Origin: Lachnospiraceae bacterium
GTDB lineage: Bacteria; Bacillota; Clostridia; Lachnospirales; Lachnospiraceae
Direction of reading: 5' to 3'
Assembly (NCBI GenBank): GCA_017521985.1
Contig: JAFXAZ010000095.1
Coordinates: forward strand, 1 to 41,863
Length of the DNA: 41,863 nucleotides
The notes below the pieces were generated by a model, which did not search any database, was not told the DNA's origin, and worked only from the letters and a program-made list of their open reading frames with translations. Positions 1 through 7,119 of this stretch are shown piece after piece (the first letter of the stretch is position 1; each line of letters begins with the position of its first letter). A program made the translations under genes and the position numbers.

Positions 1-1
1 G

Positions 2-235
2 TTTGGAATAGGAATGTATTTTGCTGTCAGAATTGAAAAGTACAAGAAGAAATATGATATTCAGACTTTTAAAGAAATTGTTGCATTTACTGATGGGAAG
101 AGTTTGGATGAAATTGAAAAAGCAAGAGAAGAAGGCAAAAGGCCATATCAAAAGGCTCTCTTGGCAGCTGGTTCAGCGGCATTGGTTGTTATAATTGCAC
201 TTATTATGAGTGCTGTAATGAGATTATTCTCTTGA
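2..235 (+). CDS. Small membrane protein, 5' end cut by window edge
   Basis: The frame is open back to base 2, so the ATG at 14 may be internal and the gene may begin outside the window. The visible part starts with a hydrophobic tail (FGIGMYFAV), has a charged middle segment of about 45 residues rich in Lys and Glu, then a single strong membrane helix (AALVVIIALIMSAVM) close to the C-terminus. This suggests two membrane helices joined by a cytoplasmic loop. I do not recognise a family. It precedes the first junction motif of the cassette-like region and may be the last gene of an upstream unit. Confidence 0.5.
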   Translation, partial: FGIGMYFAVRIEKYKKKYDIQTFKEIVAFTDGKSLDEIEKAREEGKRPYQKALLAAGSAALVVIIALIMSAVMRLFS

Positions 236-265
236 GAACACGAAACTTTCAGGTTGTCGAAGTGA

Positions 266-280
266 CAAATTCCCAATTTG
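266..280 (+). repeat. Cassette-junction-like dyad
   Basis: CAAATTCCCAATTTG is a perfect 6-bp inverted repeat around CCC, in the gap after the first gene. It is the most symmetrical example of the motif that recurs between genes up to 13.79 kb. It may mark the left limit of the array. Confidence 0.4.
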
Positions 281-321
281 GGGAGAGGATAGCTAATAGG
301 GCGGATTGAAAATACAAAAAT

Positions 322-334
322 AAATTTGAATTTG
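322..334 (+). repeat. Cassette-junction-like dyad
   Basis: AAATTTGAATTTG lies directly before the ribosome binding site of the small membrane gene at 353. The same arrangement (AAATTAGAATTTG, then CAAAGG) precedes the second copy of that gene at 11,139, and the similarity between the two copies starts here. Confidence 0.45.
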
Positions 335-352
335 GCAAAGGAGTGTGATTGT

Positions 353-637
353 ATGAAACAGATTATTATTAACTATCTATTTATTTTTGGGCTTCCAATA
401 ATCGTTGGTTTAGCAGTTCGTATTCTGTTCCAGCGATTTAATAAAGCCTATTTTACAACAGTTGCATTTGCAGTTTTAGCCCTTGTGGGTTGGGTTGTTG
501 TCAATGTGGTTCCCTCTCATGGTAGTGAACTATATGGGATATTGGCAACACAAGCGACGGTTGCATTTGTATCTTCTCTGCTGACAGGCTTGGTACTTAA
601 ATCGAAATCAAAGGCAAGTTCAGCAGACAGCAAATAG
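353..637 (+). CDS. Small three-helix membrane protein, short copy
   Basis: A 94-residue protein with about three membrane helices (roughly residues 5-22, 32-52 and 60-82) and a short polar tail. The ATG at 353 is chosen because AAAGGAG lies just upstream and because the same start and leader are conserved in the longer paralogue at 11,139. The two copies are nearly identical over the first 80 or so residues. This copy then diverges and stops after a short Lys/Ser-rich tail, whereas the other continues into a soluble domain of about 85 residues. It therefore looks like a 3'-truncated copy. Its stop is followed within 10 bases by a junction dyad. No function can be assigned. Confidence 0.65.
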   Translation: MKQIIINYLFIFGLPIIVGLAVRILFQRFNKAYFTTVAFAVLALVGWVVVNVVPSHGSELYGILATQATVAFVSSLLTGLVLKSKSKASSADSK

Positions 638-642
638 GCTGA

Positions 643-655
643 CCAATTCCAATTT
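643..655 (+). repeat. Cassette-junction-like dyad
   Basis: CCAATTCCAATTT, just after the stop of the preceding gene. The identical core CCAATTCCAATTT recurs at 2991-3003 before the serine-hydrolase-like gene. Confidence 0.4.
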
Positions 656-662
656 ATCGAAT

Positions 663-697
663 GAGTAAACCACTAGTTGGTTTACTCGTTTGTTATT
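663..697 (+). terminator. Rho-independent-type terminator
   Basis: GAGTAAACCA and TGGTTTACTC form a perfect 10-bp stem with a 5-base loop, followed by a T-rich stretch (GTTTGTTATTTT). It lies between the short membrane gene and the XRE regulator, so it should end transcription of the former. The regulator would then need its own promoter; TTTACT and TATAGT between 681 and 709 are possible but weak elements. Confidence 0.6.
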
Positions 698-730
698 TTA
701 CGATATAGTACAATTGAAAGGAGGATACTT

Positions 731-949
731 ATGGATGCTAAAAAAACAGGTAATTTTATTGCAGAAAAGAGAAAAGAACGAAATATGTCTCAGAGGGAAT
801 TAGCACAATATTTAAATATCACCGATAAAGCCATAAGTAAATGGGAACGAGGTTTGTCTTTTCCCGATATAACAATTTTGATTCCTCTTTCAGAAGTGCT
901 TAATGTAAGTATATATGATTTGTTAACGGGAGGTAGTAATAATGAGTAA
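731..949 (+). CDS. XRE-family helix-turn-helix regulator
   Basis: A 72-residue protein that is almost entirely an HTH_3 (Cro/C1-type) domain. The recognition segment SQRELAQYLNITDKAISKWERG is the classical pattern, with the helix-turn-helix spanning about residues 21-43, followed by FPDITILIPLSEVLNVSI typical of this family. The start at 731 has a strong AAAGGAGG. Its stop overlaps the next gene, a membrane protein, by 8 bases, so the two are translationally coupled. Such short XRE regulators paired with a small membrane protein are common in Firmicutes; the membrane partner may be the regulated product or may sense the signal. The target is unknown. Confidence 0.85.
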   Translation: MDAKKTGNFIAEKRKERNMSQRELAQYLNITDKAISKWERGLSFPDITILIPLSEVLNVSIYDLLTGGSNNE

Positions 950-1391
950 AGAACACAATGAAAAAGTTGTAAATGAAATTATAGAATATGCAAATAGTGA
1001 GATTGAAAAAAGCAAGAAGAAGTATTTAATAATTTTACTTACAGTATTGATAAGTGTTGTTATATTGTCAATTGCCTTGTTATTGGCGTTCACAGTTATA
1101 AATGGACAAGTTATGTGGCTGTTTTTTGGCATTATTGCGATTATCACAGCACTAATGAATGTTATAAGTACTTTACGACATCGCGAAGCAAAATGGTTTA
1201 GATTTATAAGTTTATCATTTACCATATTTACTTTATGTTCATTTTACGCTCAAGCAGCCCAGTGGGTTTTAGCCAAAGATTGGGGTGCGTTGATGGATGT
1301 TCTCCCAAGTACCTCTAATATATTGTGGTTTCTTACTATAGCTTCTGTGCTTATTAATAGTATTTCATTATTTATGAAGAATGATAGGTAA
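942..1391 (+). CDS. Membrane protein coupled to XRE regulator
   Basis: A 149-residue protein with a charged N-terminal segment (about 25 residues, Glu/Lys rich) then four predicted membrane helices at about residues 28-50, 56-74, 88-104 and 125-143. It has no recognisable domain beyond the helices. The ATG at 942 lies inside the end of the XRE gene (8-base overlap), indicating co-translation and a joint role. It is probably an effector or partner of that regulator, but nothing in the sequence fixes the function. Confidence 0.7.
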   Translation: MSKEHNEKVVNEIIEYANSEIEKSKKKYLIILLTVLISVVILSIALLLAFTVINGQVMWLFFGIIAIITALMNVISTLRHREAKWFRFISLSFTIFTLCSFYAQAAQWVLAKDWGALMDVLPSTSNILWFLTIASVLINSISLFMKNDR

Positions 1392-1402
1392 ATCCCAATT
1401 TT
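1390..1402 (+). repeat. Cassette-junction-like dyad
   Basis: AAATCCCAATTTT begins at the last base of the membrane protein's stop codon region. It is a degenerate version of the recurring AAATT-N-AATTT motif. The stretch from here to 1504 contains no gene. Confidence 0.35.
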
Positions 1403-1504
1403 CCTAACTGAATAAAGATTTTACATAGCAGTCATGCATTACGGTGTGTAGCTGCTTTTCTTCCCGACATAAATCAGCAAAGCATAGTATAGGCGATATG
1501 GGGT

Positions 1505-1561
1505 CTATCTCCATCATAGCTATTGAAATCTCCGTCATTTGGTGTTAAAATGATGGAGATG
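1505..1561 (+). repeat. Left inverted repeat flanking fic
   Basis: A 57-base element matched in inverted orientation at 2638-2693. The outer 13 bases (CTATCTCCATCAT) are a perfect inverted match to ATGATGGAGATAG, and similarity continues through TTGAA, CGTCATTT and GGAGATG. The element is also an internal dyad: ATCTCCATCAT near its left end pairs with ATGATGGAGAT at its right end, so each copy can fold as a stem-loop. Confidence 0.75.
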
Positions 1562-1585
1562 AAAGCCGAAATGAAGGAGATTGCT

Positions 1586-2632
1586 ATGAGAACTTTTGAT
1601 TATATTAAAAGTCCTGCGAAGCTACTGACACCTGAAATTGTTCAGATGATTGGCAGCATCCACGAGCATAAGGGCAAACAGGAACTGTTTCTCGAAGCCA
1701 ATATCGACGAATTGAAAACACTGTTAGAAGCTGCTTTGATTCAGAGTACAGGAGCATCCAACAGAATTGAAGGTATTTTTACAAGTGATAAACGTTTGGA
1801 AGAACTGGTAAGCCAAAAAGCAGATCCACGTAACCGTTCCGAACAGGAAATTGCCGGTTATCGTGAAGTGCTTGCTACAATCCACGAAAGCTATGAATAT
1901 ATCAATCCAAGATCTAACATCATTTTGCAGCTTCATCGTGATTTGTATTCTTATTCTCAGGGGGCTGCTGGTGGCAGTTACAAGAACTCTGACAATGTGA
2001 TTGCAGAAACGGATGCCGAAGGTCAGCAGAAAGCACGTTTTATTTCTGTTCCGGCGTTTCAGACCGTAGAAGCAATGGAAGAACTGTGCGCTCAATTCCT
2101 TGAAGCATGGGAAGCAGACCGCATGGATAAGCTGATTTTGATCCCAATGTTTATCTTGGATTTCCTGTGTATCCATCCTTTCAACGATGGAAATGGCAGA
2201 ATGAGCCGCTTGCTGACGTTACTACTGTTCTATAAGGCTGGATATATCGTTGGTAAATATGTCAGCATGGAAAGGCTGATTGAAAAAACGAAAGAAACCT
2301 ATTACGAAGCCCTTCAAGCAAGCTCTACTGGTTGGCACGAAGGTGAAAGCAGCTATGAACCTTTTGTAAAATACTACCTTGGCATTATGCTGAAAGCCTA
2401 CAATGAGTTTGAGAGTCGTGTTGAACATCTGAAACACCGCGGTATTTCTAAGCCTGAGAGGATCAAGGCAGTTATTGACAATAAGGTCGGTAAGATTACC
2501 AAGAAAGAAATTATGGAGCTTTGCCCTGATATAAGCAAAGTTACTGTGGAAAGAACTTTGACGGATCTGGTCAAGAGTGGGTATATCGCAAAAGTTGGTG
2601 CGGGACCGTCTACTGGCTATGTCCGTATTTAA
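1586..2632 (+). CDS. fic: Fic-family protein (AMPylator-type), class II
   Basis: A 348-residue Fic protein. The core motif HPFNDGNGR is at about residues 197-205 and is complete, so nucleotide transfer (usually AMP from ATP onto a hydroxyl side chain of a target protein) is plausible. An inhibitory-helix motif of type [S/T]xxxE[G/N] is present upstream as SNRIEG (S58, E62), which places it in class II: autoinhibited, with the inhibitory helix N-terminal. The last 60 or so residues form a winged-helix-like domain (ITKKEIMELCPDISKVTVER). The ATG at 1586 is preferred because AAGGAGA lies 5 bases upstream; an in-frame ATG at 1571 is possible. The gene alone is enclosed by 57-bp inverted repeats, suggesting it arrived as a unit. 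Confidence 0.9.
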   Translation: MRTFDYIKSPAKLLTPEIVQMIGSIHEHKGKQELFLEANIDELKTLLEAALIQSTGASNRIEGIFTSDKRLEELVSQKADPRNRSEQEIAGYREVLATIHESYEYINPRSNIILQLHRDLYSYSQGAAGGSYKNSDNVIAETDAEGQQKARFISVPAFQTVEAMEELCAQFLEAWEADRMDKLILIPMFILDFLCIHPFNDGNGRMSRLLTLLLFYKAGYIVGKYVSMERLIEKTKETYYEALQASSTGWHEGESSYEPFVKYYLGIMLKAYNEFESRVEHLKHRGISKPERIKAVIDNKVGKITKKEIMELCPDISKVTVERTLTDLVKSGYIAKVGAGPSTGYVRI

Positions 2633-2637
2633 GAAAA

Positions 2638-2693
2638 CATCTCCCTCATTCTGTGTGAAAATGACGAAGATATTCAACTGATGATGGAGATAG
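2638..2693 (-). repeat. Right inverted repeat flanking fic
   Basis: Inverted partner of 1505-1561, starting 5 bases after the fic stop. The outer 13 bases match perfectly and the inner part is imperfect (for example TTGAATATCTTCGTCATTT against TTGAAATCTCCGTCATTT). It also carries its own imperfect internal dyad, CATCTCCCTCATT with ATGATGGAGATAG. Confidence 0.75.
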
Positions 2694-2750
2694 CATATGT
2701 TCCCAATTGTTAGATGCAAATAAAAGTAAACTTTCTGTTTGACGGAGCAA

Positions 2751-2763
2751 CAAATTTGAATTG
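2751..2763 (+). repeat. Cassette-junction-like dyad
   Basis: CAAATTTGAATTG lies immediately before the AAGGAG of the DUF4177-like gene. It is preceded by TTTGACGGAG, a combination that recurs at 7634 and 12,838 as TTTGACGGAG next to gene starts. Confidence 0.4.
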
Positions 2764-2777
2764 TAAGGAGATCAGCA

Positions 2778-2984
2778 ATGTACAAATATGAATATGAAAC
2801 AGTAAGCTGTGATTTTGGTGGCTGGGGTTTTGGCTCAGGTAATATATACAGTATTGGAGATTACCGTTCGATTATTAACAAAAGAGCCGAAAATGGATGG
2901 AGATATGTTGGTTGTATTCCAACAAAGCAGCGCGGAACCGGACATATTCAAGAGATGGATTTGATTTTTGAGAAAGAAGTATAA
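2778..2984 (+). CDS. DUF4177-like small protein
   Basis: A 68-residue protein of the size and pattern of DUF4177 proteins: an N-terminal strand (YKYEYETV), a polar linker, then INKRAENGWRYVGCIP, where the A-x-x-GW-x-x-V signature of the family is clear, and a final strand. The family has no established function. The ATG at 2778 has AAGGAG 9 bases upstream. It is a stand-alone unit between the fic element and the serine-hydrolase-like gene, with junction dyads on both sides. Confidence 0.75.
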   Translation: MYKYEYETVSCDFGGWGFGSGNIYSIGDYRSIINKRAENGWRYVGCIPTKQRGTGHIQEMDLIFEKEV

Positions 2985-2990
2985 AACAAG

Positions 2991-3004
2991 CCAATTCCAA
3001 TTTG
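2991..3004 (+). repeat. Cassette-junction-like dyad
   Basis: CCAATTCCAATTTG, between the DUF4177-like gene and the serine-hydrolase-like gene. It has the same core as 643-655. Confidence 0.4.
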
Positions 3005-3022
3005 AAAGTGAGTTGTAATTTT

Positions 3023-4006
3023 ATGAAAAAGGAAGAATTACATAATTTTATAGAAAAACAACAACCAAATATATGTCAAATAGTTGCAATTAGAGATGGG
3101 AAAATTGTTTATAGTGATACTTGGAATGATTATAAGCAAGATGATTGTACACACATCATGTCTGCTACAAAAAGTATAATGTCTTTACTCATCGGAATTG
3201 CTATAGATAAAGGTCAAATAGGAAGTGTTGATGATAAAGTTTTGGATTATTTTCCCGACTATAAAGTTAAAAGAGGCGAAAAAACAATCTACGATGTTAC
3301 TATTAAACACTTATTAACTATGAGAGCACCATATAAGTGTAAGGGCGACCCTTGGTCTAAAGTGTGTTCAAGTGATAATTGGACATATGCTTCTCTTGAT
3401 TTTTTGGGAGGAAGAAAAGGCTTAACAGATGAATTCAACTATCAAACGGTCTGTCTCCATATACTCTCAGGAATTTTATATAAAGCAACAAATATGAAAA
3501 CCGTAGATTATGCCAATGCATACCTATTTGAGCCATTAGGCATTAAAAACCATATAAACTATCTGGCAGAAACAGCGGAAGAACATAAACAATTTACAAT
3601 TGGGAAGCTACCTAAAGGCAACATCTGGTTTTGTGATACGGATGGACTGGGAACACCCGGATATGGACTCTGTATGTCGGCAGAAGATATGGCTAAAATA
3701 GGATTGTTATGCCTAAATAAAGGTGTTTACGATAATAAGCAAATCATATCATCAAAGTGGATAGAAGATATGACAAGCCCCAGAACCGTTGAAAGTAATA
3801 ACTTCAGAGGAATGGAATACGGTTATCTGTGGTGGATTATTGCCCGTGAAAAGAATATATATGCTGCTATTGGAAATAGCGGTAATGTTATCTATGTTAA
3901 CCCGGAAAAGAATATCGTAGTAGCTGTGGCATCGTATTTCAAACCAACTATATTTGATAGAGTTGATTTTATTCAGGAATATATTGAACCATTTATATGT
4001 GAATAA
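3023..4006 (+). CDS. Serine hydrolase, beta-lactamase/PBP-like (class C fold)
   Basis: A 327-residue cytoplasmic-looking member of the Beta-lactamase (PF00144) superfamily; no signal peptide is present. The nucleophile motif SxxK is seen as SATKS at about residues 51-55, followed by the usual IMSLLIGIAIDKG helix. The middle region FNYQTVCLHILSGILY corresponds to the Tyr-containing second motif, and AIGNSGNVIYV near the C-terminus replaces the KTG/HxG motif. The superfamily includes esterases, peptidases and lactamases, so the substrate cannot be named. The ATG at 3023 is chosen over upstream TTG and GTG codons. A related protein with an altered nucleophile is encoded at 8117. Confidence 0.8.
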   Translation: MKKEELHNFIEKQQPNICQIVAIRDGKIVYSDTWNDYKQDDCTHIMSATKSIMSLLIGIAIDKGQIGSVDDKVLDYFPDYKVKRGEKTIYDVTIKHLLTMRAPYKCKGDPWSKVCSSDNWTYASLDFLGGRKGLTDEFNYQTVCLHILSGILYKATNMKTVDYANAYLFEPLGIKNHINYLAETAEEHKQFTIGKLPKGNIWFCDTDGLGTPGYGLCMSAEDMAKIGLLCLNKGVYDNKQIISSKWIEDMTSPRTVESNNFRGMEYGYLWWIIAREKNIYAAIGNSGNVIYVNPEKNIVVAVASYFKPTIFDRVDFIQEYIEPFICE

Positions 4007-4019
4007 GTAGGTGGAAATA

Positions 4020-4580
4020 ATGAGGAAGAAATTATCAGAAATGAGTTTGGAAGAACTATGGCAGTTGTTTCCTATCTTTTTAAAAGAACATCAGCCTTGT
4101 TGGAAAGAATGGTATTTAGAGGAAGAACGTTTTTTGAAAAACGCATTTTCGCAAGTTGAAAGAATAAACCATGTGGGAAGCACTGCGATTAATTCTATTT
4201 GCGCAAAACCAATTATTGATATTCTTGTGGAAGTTCCAAATGGGAGTAACTTACCTTATTACAGAAGCTTGATTGAAAACAATGGCTATATTTGTATGTC
4301 ACAAAGTGCAGATAGGATTTCTTTCAATAAGGGATATACTGAGGACGGATTTGCTGAAAGAGTGTTTCATTTGCATTTGAGGTATTATGGTGATAATGAT
4401 GAGTTATATTTTAGAGATTATCTTAATGAGCATTCTGATGTAGCAAGTGAATACGAAAAAATGAAGTTGAAGTTATGGAAAGAATACGAGTATAATAGAG
4501 ATGGATATACAAACGCTAAAACGGAATTTGTAAAAAAGCATACAGAAAAAGCAAGAATGCTGTATGGGAATAGATATTAG
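4020..4580 (+). CDS. GrpB family protein
   Basis: A 186-residue GrpB-family (PF04229) protein, related to nucleotidyltransferases. The family signature is clear: RINHVGSTAINSICAKPIIDILVEV, with GST followed by the acidic DI pair (about residues 56-77). The substrate of GrpB proteins is unknown. An ATG at 4020 follows TAGGTGG; a GTG at 4011 is the alternative. The gap to the previous stop is only 13 bases, so it may be co-transcribed with the serine-hydrolase gene. There is no clear junction dyad on its left side. Confidence 0.85.
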   Translation: MRKKLSEMSLEELWQLFPIFLKEHQPCWKEWYLEEERFLKNAFSQVERINHVGSTAINSICAKPIIDILVEVPNGSNLPYYRSLIENNGYICMSQSADRISFNKGYTEDGFAERVFHLHLRYYGDNDELYFRDYLNEHSDVASEYEKMKLKLWKEYEYNRDGYTNAKTEFVKKHTEKARMLYGNRY

Positions 4581-4606
4581 CTAAGAACATATAGGGGTAA
4601 ATTGGA

Positions 4607-5233
4607 ATGGAATTTTATGATGTTATAAATGCAAGAAGAACTGTAAGAGATTTTCAGGATGATACCATTGATATGGAAGTTATTAATAGGATTATCGAGT
4701 CTGGAATGAAAGCACCGACAAATGACCATATGCGTGATTGGCATTTTATCGTTGTAAAAGATAAGGATGTAGTTGAAAAGCTAATCAAAAAGATTCCGAA
4801 AAAGGTATCTGAAAAGAGATTGGATTTTATTATAAAATCTTGGAATTTAAATGACGAGTGTCAACAAAGAATGTATAGTGATGCGATTCCTAAACAATAT
4901 CAAATGTTGGTAGATGCGAGTTGTGTCTTGATTCCTCTGTTTAAGCAAAAAAGAGATTTACTTAAGCCTAAGGATTTGGCCGCTCTTAATGCGTTTGCAT
5001 CAATATGGTGTTGTATAGAGAATATCTTTTTGGCAATCACTGCCGAAAAATATGCTTATGCACTGCGTGTTCCGCTAGGAGGTGAACAGGAATATGTAAA
5101 GAGTATTTTGAAATTTCCTGAAGAATATGTGATGCCTTGTTATATTGCAATAGGAAAACCTAAAGATGATGCAGTATATAATGAACAAAAAAAGTATGTA
5201 GTATTAAATAGAATTCATTTAAATGAATGGTAA
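4607..5233 (+). CDS. Nitroreductase family protein
   Basis: A 208-residue FMN-dependent nitroreductase-fold protein. The N-terminal signature ARRTVRDFQDDTI (flavin-phosphate binding Arg pair) and the motif GMKAPTNDHMRDWHFIVV, with the usual xAPxxxNxQPWxF layout, are visible. The C-terminal half has AIGKPKDD, equivalent to the xGxP segment. Family members reduce nitro groups, quinones or dehalogenate using NAD(P)H; the substrate here cannot be told. The start at 4607 is the only good ATG, with AGGGG about 10 bases upstream. An AAATTGGAAT motif lies at 4599-4608. Confidence 0.85.
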   Translation: MEFYDVINARRTVRDFQDDTIDMEVINRIIESGMKAPTNDHMRDWHFIVVKDKDVVEKLIKKIPKKVSEKRLDFIIKSWNLNDECQQRMYSDAIPKQYQMLVDASCVLIPLFKQKRDLLKPKDLAALNAFASIWCCIENIFLAITAEKYAYALRVPLGGEQEYVKSILKFPEEYVMPCYIAIGKPKDDAVYNEQKKYVVLNRIHLNEW

Positions 5234-5260
5234 ATCTGAAGTTATTAGTGAGGTGCCAAA

Positions 5261-5866
5261 ATGCTGGTTTTATGTTCAAATGGTTTATCTAGCAAAGAAA
5301 TTTTATCACACATTAACGATATGGTGAGTCATTGCAAAACTGCTGCCTTGGTTGTAACAGCAGATAATGAATATAAAGAATCTAATTATCATGTATCCCG
5401 ATGTGTTTCTGAATTAGAATCATTAAACCTGAAGGTGGATATCTTTGACTTGGATAAGCAGCCTGCTGATTTGTTACTAGATTATGATGTTGTAGAATTT
5501 ATCGGTGGGAATCCGTATTACTTATTACACTCTATCAGAGAAAATAATGCGACAGAAATATTAAAGGATATTGCAATAAACAGAATTTTAATTGGTTGGA
5601 GTGCGGCTGCATTCGTTTTTAGTCCTACACTTGAATTGGTGAATTGCTATTCTCCTGAAATGAATTTTTTAGGATTAACAGATTTAAGAGGTCTTTCGTT
5701 AACACAAGTACAAGTGTTACCCCACTATAATAAATTCCTTTCAAGATTTGACAAGTTTGAAGAAAAATGTTGTATTTATGAAAAAGAATACAATGTTAGC
5801 GTAATTCGAATAAATGACGGAGAAGGCGTTTTTATTGATGAAGAAATATATGTGTGCAAACTATAA
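5261..5866 (+). CDS. Peptidase S51 (PepE-like) family protein
   Basis: A 201-residue protein of the dipeptidase E / S51 family. The motif EFIGGNPYYLL (about residues 80-90) and the nucleophile elbow GWSAAAFVFSP (Ser about 113) match the family pattern GGN-PxxLL and GxSAGA; the second Gly of the elbow is replaced by Ala. The later LPHYNKF supplies a His at the usual place. S51 enzymes cleave N-terminal Asp dipeptides in the cytoplasm, but this divergent member may have another substrate. GTGAGGTG precedes the ATG. Confidence 0.8.
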   Translation: MLVLCSNGLSSKEILSHINDMVSHCKTAALVVTADNEYKESNYHVSRCVSELESLNLKVDIFDLDKQPADLLLDYDVVEFIGGNPYYLLHSIRENNATEILKDIAINRILIGWSAAAFVFSPTLELVNCYSPEMNFLGLTDLRGLSLTQVQVLPHYNKFLSRFDKFEEKCCIYEKEYNVSVIRINDGEGVFIDEEIYVCKL

Positions 5867-5914
5867 TTTTCAGTATATATGAGAAACAAGCATGAAGTTG
5901 TGGAGGAAATCATA

Positions 5915-6316
5915 ATGAGACTTGATGGTTTTGGAGTGTTTGTAGATGATATGCCTACAATGGTCCGTTTTTATAGAGATGTTCTTGGCTTTGAAATTTC
6001 TGAGGGAGAAAATGCTGTAAATGTATATCTAATCAAAGACGGAACACTTTTTATGCTCTATGAACGAAAAAACTTTGAGAAAATGACAAACAGAAACTAT
6101 GAGTATCTAAGAGGTTTCAACGGACATTTTGAAATAGCATTGTATGTTGATACATTTGAAGAGGTTGATAAAGAATATGCAAGAATTATCGCGAATGGAG
6201 GTCAATCTGTTTTTGAACCAACAACGGAACCTTGGGGGCAGCGTACTTGTTATATTGCAGACCCTGAGGGAAATTTGATTGAGATAGGTTCTTTTAACAA
6301 ACCATTTGATAGGTAG
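5915..6316 (+). CDS. VOC (glyoxalase/bleomycin-resistance-like) protein, copy 1
   Basis: A 133-residue vicinal-oxygen-chelate protein with two beta-alpha-beta-beta-beta modules. The first is MRLDGFGVFVDDMPTMVRFY through the LYERKN segment; the second begins at GHFEIALYVDTFEEVD and ends DPEGNLIEIGSF. Likely metal ligands are the His of GHFEI and the Glu of LIEIGS. Function could be lyase, dioxygenase or drug binding. It is nearly identical to the gene at 9712, including the GTGGAGG ribosome binding site and the TAGAATTTG directly following, so the two are copies of one cassette. The start at 5915 is fixed by this shared GTGGAGG. Confidence 0.85.
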   Translation: MRLDGFGVFVDDMPTMVRFYRDVLGFEISEGENAVNVYLIKDGTLFMLYERKNFEKMTNRNYEYLRGFNGHFEIALYVDTFEEVDKEYARIIANGGQSVFEPTTEPWGQRTCYIADPEGNLIEIGSFNKPFDR

Positions 6317-6322
6317 AATTTG
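6314..6322 (+). repeat. Cassette-junction-like motif
   Basis: TAGAATTTG, whose TAG is the stop of VOC copy 1. The same TAGAATTTG ends VOC copy 2 at 10,111, and the two copies diverge right after it. Confidence 0.45.
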
Positions 6323-6335
6323 TGGAGATGTCAAT

Positions 6336-6659
6336 ATGATTGGAAATACTGTAAAAGTTGTTGTCGATAGACCATTAGGAAGTTATCATCCTAAACATAA
6401 AGATATGTATTATCCTATAAATTATGGCTTTATTGAGGGAATAATTGCACCAGATGGAGAAGAACAAGATGCTTATATTTTAGGTGTAGATGTTCCTGTA
6501 AAAGAATTTGTGGGAAAAATAATAGCAATTATTCATAGAGAAGATGATGTTGAGGAAAAGTGGGTTGTTGTACCTGAAAATGTTTCTTTCACGAAAGATG
6601 AAATTATGGAACAAGTTGGATTTCAAGAAAAATATTTTAAATCTGAAGTTATGATGTAA
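6336..6659 (+). CDS. Short inorganic-pyrophosphatase-like protein
   Basis: A 107-residue protein resembling the core of family I inorganic pyrophosphatases. It has YYPINYGFIEG, corresponding to the family segment YPxNYGxI, followed by DGEEQDAYILG at the position of the metal-binding DGDPxDVLVL. The first and last acidic positions are kept (D and D), but the middle Asp is Glu. It is much shorter than bacterial enzymes (about 170 residues) and lacks the C-terminal DxxKD region, so hydrolysis of pyrophosphate is doubtful. The start at 6336 is supported by GTGGAG about 9 bases upstream. Confidence 0.7.
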   Translation: MIGNTVKVVVDRPLGSYHPKHKDMYYPINYGFIEGIIAPDGEEQDAYILGVDVPVKEFVGKIIAIIHREDDVEEKWVVVPENVSFTKDEIMEQVGFQEKYFKSEVMM

Positions 6660-6684
6660 ATCTTGAGAATGTGTGGAGATAAAA

Positions 6685-7071
6685 ATGAAGAATTATACTC
6701 AAGTATATGTAAAAAACAGTTTTGAAGCAGCGGAAAAATACTGCAAAGCATTTGGTGCAGAAATTACCCGTGAATTTAGAAATGAAGGTAACACTGCTTA
6801 CGAACACTGCGAATTATCTGTAAATGGAGAAGGATTTTTGGGATTAGCGGAAGCAAAAAATCCATGTGATATATCTATAGTTCACGAGTATAAATGGGAA
6901 ACCATGACATTTAATGTATTTGAGATGGGGACAGAGGAAGCGGTTTATAATGCTTTTCAGGTTTTAAGCGAAGGCGGAGTTATTCTTGAACCTATTGGTG
7001 AACTTCCATGGAGTAAATGCTGTGCTACTATTATTGACAAATATGGAGTGTGTTGGTGGATATCAATTTAA
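6685..7071 (+). CDS. PhnB/VOC-like protein
   Basis: A 128-residue VOC-superfamily protein of the PhnB-like type. It has an N-terminal NYTQVYVKNSFEAAEKYCKAFGA module, AYEHCELSVNG in the middle, and a C-terminal module GVILEPIGELPWSKCCATIIDKYGVCWWISI with the D-x-x-G-x-x-W ending common in PhnB-like proteins. PhnB-type proteins have no firmly established activity. The ATG at 6685 follows GTGGAGA. It is only distantly related to the VOC pair at 5915 and 9712. Confidence 0.75.
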   Translation: MKNYTQVYVKNSFEAAEKYCKAFGAEITREFRNEGNTAYEHCELSVNGEGFLGLAEAKNPCDISIVHEYKWETMTFNVFEMGTEEAVYNAFQVLSEGGVILEPIGELPWSKCCATIIDKYGVCWWISI

Positions 7072-7119
7072 TAAACTTGAAGTTGTAAGAAACAAGAAAT
7101 ATATATTTGAGGTGGGATT

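Noticed and set aside
1404-1470. Terminator after the XRE-linked membrane gene (AGCAG with CTGCT and TTTTCTT)
   Set aside because: The stem is only 5 bp with a loop of about 20 bases and no convincing inner pairs.
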